Origin: Corticicoccus populi
GTDB taxonomy: Bacteria; Bacillota; Bacilli; Staphylococcales; Salinicoccaceae
DNA length: 64,000 bases
Assembly: GCF_042686195.1 (NCBI RefSeq)
Contig: NZ_JBHUOQ010000003.1
Coordinates: 196,681-260,680 of the forward strand
Direction of reading: 5' to 3'
Numbering within the stretch: the first letter of the stretch is position 1; each line of letters opens with the position of its first letter. Both the position numbers and the translations under genes were made by a program. The notes below the pieces were generated by a model. That model had not been told where the DNA came from and ran no database searches. It saw only the letters and a program-made list of their open reading frames with translations. Positions 59,074 through 64,000 of this stretch are shown here, piece by piece.

Positions 59074-60582
59074 TTAATTATTTTCGTAGAAGAAGTCGCC
59101 GTTTTCTAAGTCGACATCGTTAATATCAATACCTAGAGCGTCTGCAACACCTTTTCCGTAGTCTGGGTCAGCATGATAACAGTTAAAGATATGACGCTTC
59201 TTAGTTCTGTCTGTCGTGCCGTCCATTTCAAGTGCGGTATTTTTGAAGAGTTGTTTTTTAGACTCTTCAGACTGAAGGCGGAATAACTTCCCTGGCTGTT
59301 CATAGTAATTGCTGTCATCTTCACGGAAATCATATTCATAAACAGAAGAGAGTTCCAGATCAAGAGACGGTTGTTTAGCTTCCGGCTGTGAATTATGAGC
59401 ACCGTAACTATTTGGATAATAGTTAATATGTGATCCTAAGTTGCCGTCGACTCTCATTTGTCCGTCACGGCTGAACGGGCATACATTCTCAGCACCTTTA
59501 GGTGAGTTTACAGGAATCTGATGATGGTTTACACCAAGGCGGTATCTTTGAGTATCACCATAACTGAAAATACGTCCCTGCAGCATTTTATCCGGAGAGA
59601 ATCCAATTCCCGGAACAATGTTAGTTGGAGCGAAAGCAGCCTGTTCAACATCTGCAAAGTAATTTTCAGGGTTTCGGTTTAACTCGAATTCACCAACTTC
59701 TATTAATGGGAAGTCGCCTTTATACCATACTTTAGTTAAGTCGAATGGATTATAAGGATGATTTTTTGCCTGCTCTTCAGTCATTACCTGAATGTACATT
59801 TTCCATTTAGGGAAGTTACCTTCTTCAATTGCATTGAAAAGGTCTGCCTGAGAAGATTCACGGTCTTTACCAATCACTTCTTCAGCTTCCTCAGCAGTGA
59901 AGTTTTCGATACCCTGTTGAGTACGGAAATGCATTTTGACCCAGACACGTTCATTGTCTTCATTGATGAAGCTGTATGTGTGTGAACCAAAACCGTGCAT
60001 ATTTCTGAAACCTTTAGGAATACCGCGGTCAGTCATAATGATTGTAACCTGGTGCAGTGCTTCCGGAAGGTTCGTCCAGAAATCCCAGTTGCTTTCAGGG
60101 TTTTTCATGTTGGTTTTTGGATCGCGTTTTACAACGTGATTTAAACTAGGGAATAATTTAGGATCCCTGAAGAAGAATACGGGTGTATTGTTACCAACTA
60201 AATCCCAGTTACCTTCTTCTGTGTAAAATTTAAGAGCGAACCCGCGGATATCACGATCAGCATCAGCAGCACCGCGTTCACCAGCTACAGTTGAGAAACG
60301 GGCAAACATTTCAGTCTCTTTACCAACCTCGCTGAAAATTTTTGCTTTAGTATATTTAGTGATATCATTTGTAACAGTAAATGTACCGAAAGCACCTGAA
60401 CCTTTTGCGTGCATACGGCGCTCAGGAATGACCTCACGGTCAAAATGAGCCATCATATCAAGAAAGTAAGGGTCCTGCATTACGAGTGGACCGCGTGGTC
60501 CCGCAGTTGCTGTGTTTTCACGATCCCCCACAGGGTTACCGAAAAGGGTAGTCAAACGATTATCTTTTTTGTCATTAGTCAT
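59074..60582 (-). CDS. katA: Catalase (monofunctional, haem)
   Basis: A 502-residue clade 3-type catalase converting hydrogen peroxide to water and oxygen. The active-site His is H58 in PERRMHAKGSGAFG, the Asn is in WDLVGNNTPVFFFRD, and the haem-ligand Tyr is in GRIFSYGDTQRYRLG. Full length. RBS GGAGGG before ATG 60582. The promoter carries a PerR-type box. Confidence 0.97.
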   Translation of the reverse strand: MTNDKKDNRLTTLFGNPVGDRENTATAGPRGPLVMQDPYFLDMMAHFDREVIPERRMHAKGSGAFGTFTVTNDITKYTKAKIFSEVGKETEMFARFSTVAGERGAADADRDIRGFALKFYTEEGNWDLVGNNTPVFFFRDPKLFPSLNHVVKRDPKTNMKNPESNWDFWTNLPEALHQVTIIMTDRGIPKGFRNMHGFGSHTYSFINEDNERVWVKMHFRTQQGIENFTAEEAEEVIGKDRESSQADLFNAIEEGNFPKWKMYIQVMTEEQAKNHPYNPFDLTKVWYKGDFPLIEVGEFELNRNPENYFADVEQAAFAPTNIVPGIGFSPDKMLQGRIFSYGDTQRYRLGVNHHQIPVNSPKGAENVCPFSRDGQMRVDGNLGSHINYYPNSYGAHNSQPEAKQPSLDLELSSVYEYDFREDDSNYYEQPGKLFRLQSEESKKQLFKNTALEMDGTTDRTKKRHIFNCYHADPDYGKGVADALGIDINDVDLENGDFFYENN

Positions 60583-60613
60583 GAAACTTTTCCCTCCAAA
60601 TTGTTTTATTTAT

Positions 60614-60660
60614 TTATAATGATTCTAAATAAATAATATCATATAGAGATAATAATTCAA
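60614..60660 (-). promoter_or_regulatory. katA promoter with PerR-type box
   Basis: On the minus strand TTGAAT (60660-60655), 16-base spacer, TATTAT (60638-60633). The plus-strand sequence TTATAAT-g-ATTCTAA (60614-60628) matches the PerR consensus TTATAATNATTATAA with one mismatch and covers the predicted start site, where a repressor would block transcription until peroxide stress. Confidence 0.7.
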
Positions 60661-60808
60661 GATAAAAAGTATATAAATGCCAAAAACATAATAATCAATT
60701 AATAATTAAAAAGGTAAAGTTACTTTAATTGAGTTTTACATTTATATAGTAGAAACTGGTGTCCAAAATGATTTTATAAAACTTGATCAAAAAAATACGG
60801 AAAAGTTA

Positions 60809-60837
60809 TTGACTTCTTTCCTAATAGAGTTTAATAT
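60809..60837 (+). promoter_or_regulatory. rrn/tRNA promoter P1
   Basis: TTGACT (60809-60814), 17-base spacer, TAATAT (60832-60837), 23 bases before tRNA-Glu. Confidence 0.65.
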
Positions 60838-60860
60838 AAATATCGTTGCTTTACTGATAT

Positions 60861-60932
60861 GGCCCGTTGGTCAAGTGGTTAAGACACCGCCCTTTCACGG
60901 CGGTAACACGGGTTCGAATCCCGTACGGGTCA
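60861..60932 (+). tRNA. tRNA-Glu (TTC)
   Basis: Complete cloverleaf, 72 bases. Acceptor ggcccgt pairs with acgggtc; anticodon loop ctttcac gives TTC. 3' CCA is not encoded. Confidence 0.95.
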
Positions 60933-60957
60933 CTTTTAAAAAAGTTAATAAAAGTTG

Positions 60958-60986
60958 TTGACATTGAAAACAACATGTTATAGAAT
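60958..60986 (+). promoter_or_regulatory. rrn promoter P2 (internal, after tRNA-Glu)
   Basis: TTGACA (60958-60963), 17-base spacer, TAGAAT (60981-60986), about 45 bases before tRNA-Leu. It gives the tRNA-Leu/Gly-16S part its own strong start. Confidence 0.6.
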
Positions 60987-61030
60987 ATAACTTGTCGCTA
61001 AAATAAGAACAAACAATTAACTTGTGATAA

Positions 61031-61115
<85 letters not shown>

Positions 61116-61141
61116 TCATTTCCGAAACATAATTATATAAA

Positions 61142-61215
61142 GCGGGTGTAGTTAAATGGTATAACCTCAGCCTTCCAAGCTGATGTCGTCGGTTCGATTC
61201 CGATCACCCGCTCCA
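61142..61215 (+). tRNA. tRNA-Gly (TCC)
   Basis: Acceptor gcgggtg pairs with cacccgc; anticodon loop cttccaa gives TCC. CCA is encoded (61213-61215). Confidence 0.94.
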
Positions 61216-61239
61216 TTTTTAAAAAAACGAAGCACATTG

Positions 61240-61263
61240 AAAACTGAATGACAATATGTCAAC
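61240..61263 (+). other. 5' arm of the 16S rRNA processing stalk
   Basis: Complementary to 62938-62960 on the other side of 16S over 23 pairs with one bulged G: aaaactgaat-g-acaatatgtcaac against gttgacatattgt-attcagtttt. This is the expected RNase III processing stem. Confidence 0.75.
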
Positions 61264-61354
61264 GTTAATTCCAATAAAACGGACTTCTACGGAAGTCAAC
61301 ACAGTTGAGGCGGCCAACATAAAAAACGCAATGGAGCTTAAGACAAGTTCTTCA

Positions 61355-62920
<1,566 letters not shown>

Positions 62921-62937
62921 AATATAGGAATGGGATT

Positions 62938-62960
62938 GTTGACATATTGTATTCAGTTTT
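62938..62960 (+). other. 3' arm of the 16S rRNA processing stalk
   Basis: Pairs with 61240-61263 upstream of 16S; see that entry. Confidence 0.75.
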
Positions 62961-63014
62961 GAATGTTTCTTCGGAGATATTCTTTTAAATTTCATACTTA
63001 ATTTATTTAATAAT

Positions 63015-63091
<77 letters not shown>

Positions 63092-63107
63092 TTATTAAGT
63101 TATATAT

Positions 63108-63183
63108 GGGGGCTTAGCTCAGCTGGGAGAGCGCCTGCTTTGCACGCAGGAGGTCAGCGGTTCGATCCCGCTAGTCTCCACCA
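63108..63183 (+). tRNA. tRNA-Ala (TGC)
   Basis: 76 bases in the spacer after tRNA-Ile. Anticodon loop tttgcac gives TGC; CCA encoded. The acceptor stem gggggct/agtctcc has two G-U pairs, a little weaker than the usual form. Confidence 0.95.
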
Positions 63184-63330
63184 TTTTAAAAGTTATGTAC
63201 ATTGAAAACCGGATAGAGAAGCAATGAAAAATGATTTTAATCGAAAATCAAAGCGTAGAAACCGAGAAGAACAAAAGAGTTCAAAAAATACACGCAAATG
63301 TACGAAAGTACACTCACAAATTCATGACTT

Positions 63331-64000
<670 letters not shown>

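Overview
The window is a chromosomal segment of a low-G+C Gram-positive bacterium of the family Staphylococcaceae. The 16S gene, the protein sequences and the gene order all point there. Long blocks match the order known from Staphylococcus aureus and Bacillus subtilis: rpoE-pyrG-DUF2529-fba-fsa-murA2-rho-rpmE2-prfA-prmC-tsaC-ywlE-rpiB-ywlG-glyA-upp-mnaA-atpIBEFHAGDC-DUF1146-murA1-epuA-fabZ-ywpF-ssb, then rodA-murF-cshA, then bPH2 proteins-acpS-alr-mazEF-rsbUVW-sigB-tex. Local differences (no ddl next to murF, no tenA in the thi operon, extra genes between fba and fsa) suggest a relative such as Jeotgalicoccus or Salinicoccus rather than Staphylococcus itself. The genus is an inference.

Layout. 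1-11,000 is the most accessory part: the end of an L-2-hydroxyglutarate oxidase gene, two tandem GNAT acetyltransferases, a tandem pair of small zinc-ribbon membrane proteins, a gluzincin-like protein next to a methyltransferase, an AhpD-like protein, an arginase-family enzyme with an altered metal site next to an OsmC protein, a lipoprotein, type II pantothenate kinase, a BCCT osmolyte transporter and a fused double GNAT. 10,860-27,600 is core metabolism and information processing: RNA polymerase delta, CTP synthase, aldolases, MurA2, Rho, L31, RF1 and its methylase, tRNA threonylcarbamoylation, arginine phosphatase, pentose phosphate, one-carbon and uracil salvage enzymes, and UDP-GlcNAc epimerase. 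27,600-34,600 is the complete F1Fo ATP synthase operon. 34,600-53,500 is mostly envelope: MurA1, FabZ, an Rpf/LysM secreted muralytic protein, YidC, cardiolipin synthase, RodA, MurF, PH-domain membrane proteins, AcpS and alanine racemase, with a TPP-riboswitch thiamine-salvage operon among them. 53,500-60,600 is stress response: MazEF, the RsbUVW-SigB module, Tex and catalase. 60,800-64,000 is the start of an rRNA operon: tRNA-Glu, -Leu, -Gly, 16S, tRNA-Ile, -Ala and the beginning of 23S.

Regulation is unusually readable. Visible signals include a pyrG leader of the G-reiteration type, a thi-box riboswitch followed by a terminator, a SigB promoter just before rsbV, a WalR-type direct repeat before the Rpf/LysM gene, a PerR-type box over the predicted katA start site, and an intercistronic hairpin after atpE. 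No CRISPR array, insertion sequence, prophage or integron was seen. I found no obvious wholly new multi-gene system. The strongest candidates for something undescribed are the arginase-family protein with Cys in place of a bridging metal Asp, an alpha/beta hydrolase that lacks any ATG/GTG/TTG start in front of its conserved N-terminus, a long SSB paralogue without an acidic tip, a degenerate ABC ATPase with its permease inside a conserved block, and the three-gene PH-domain membrane cluster.
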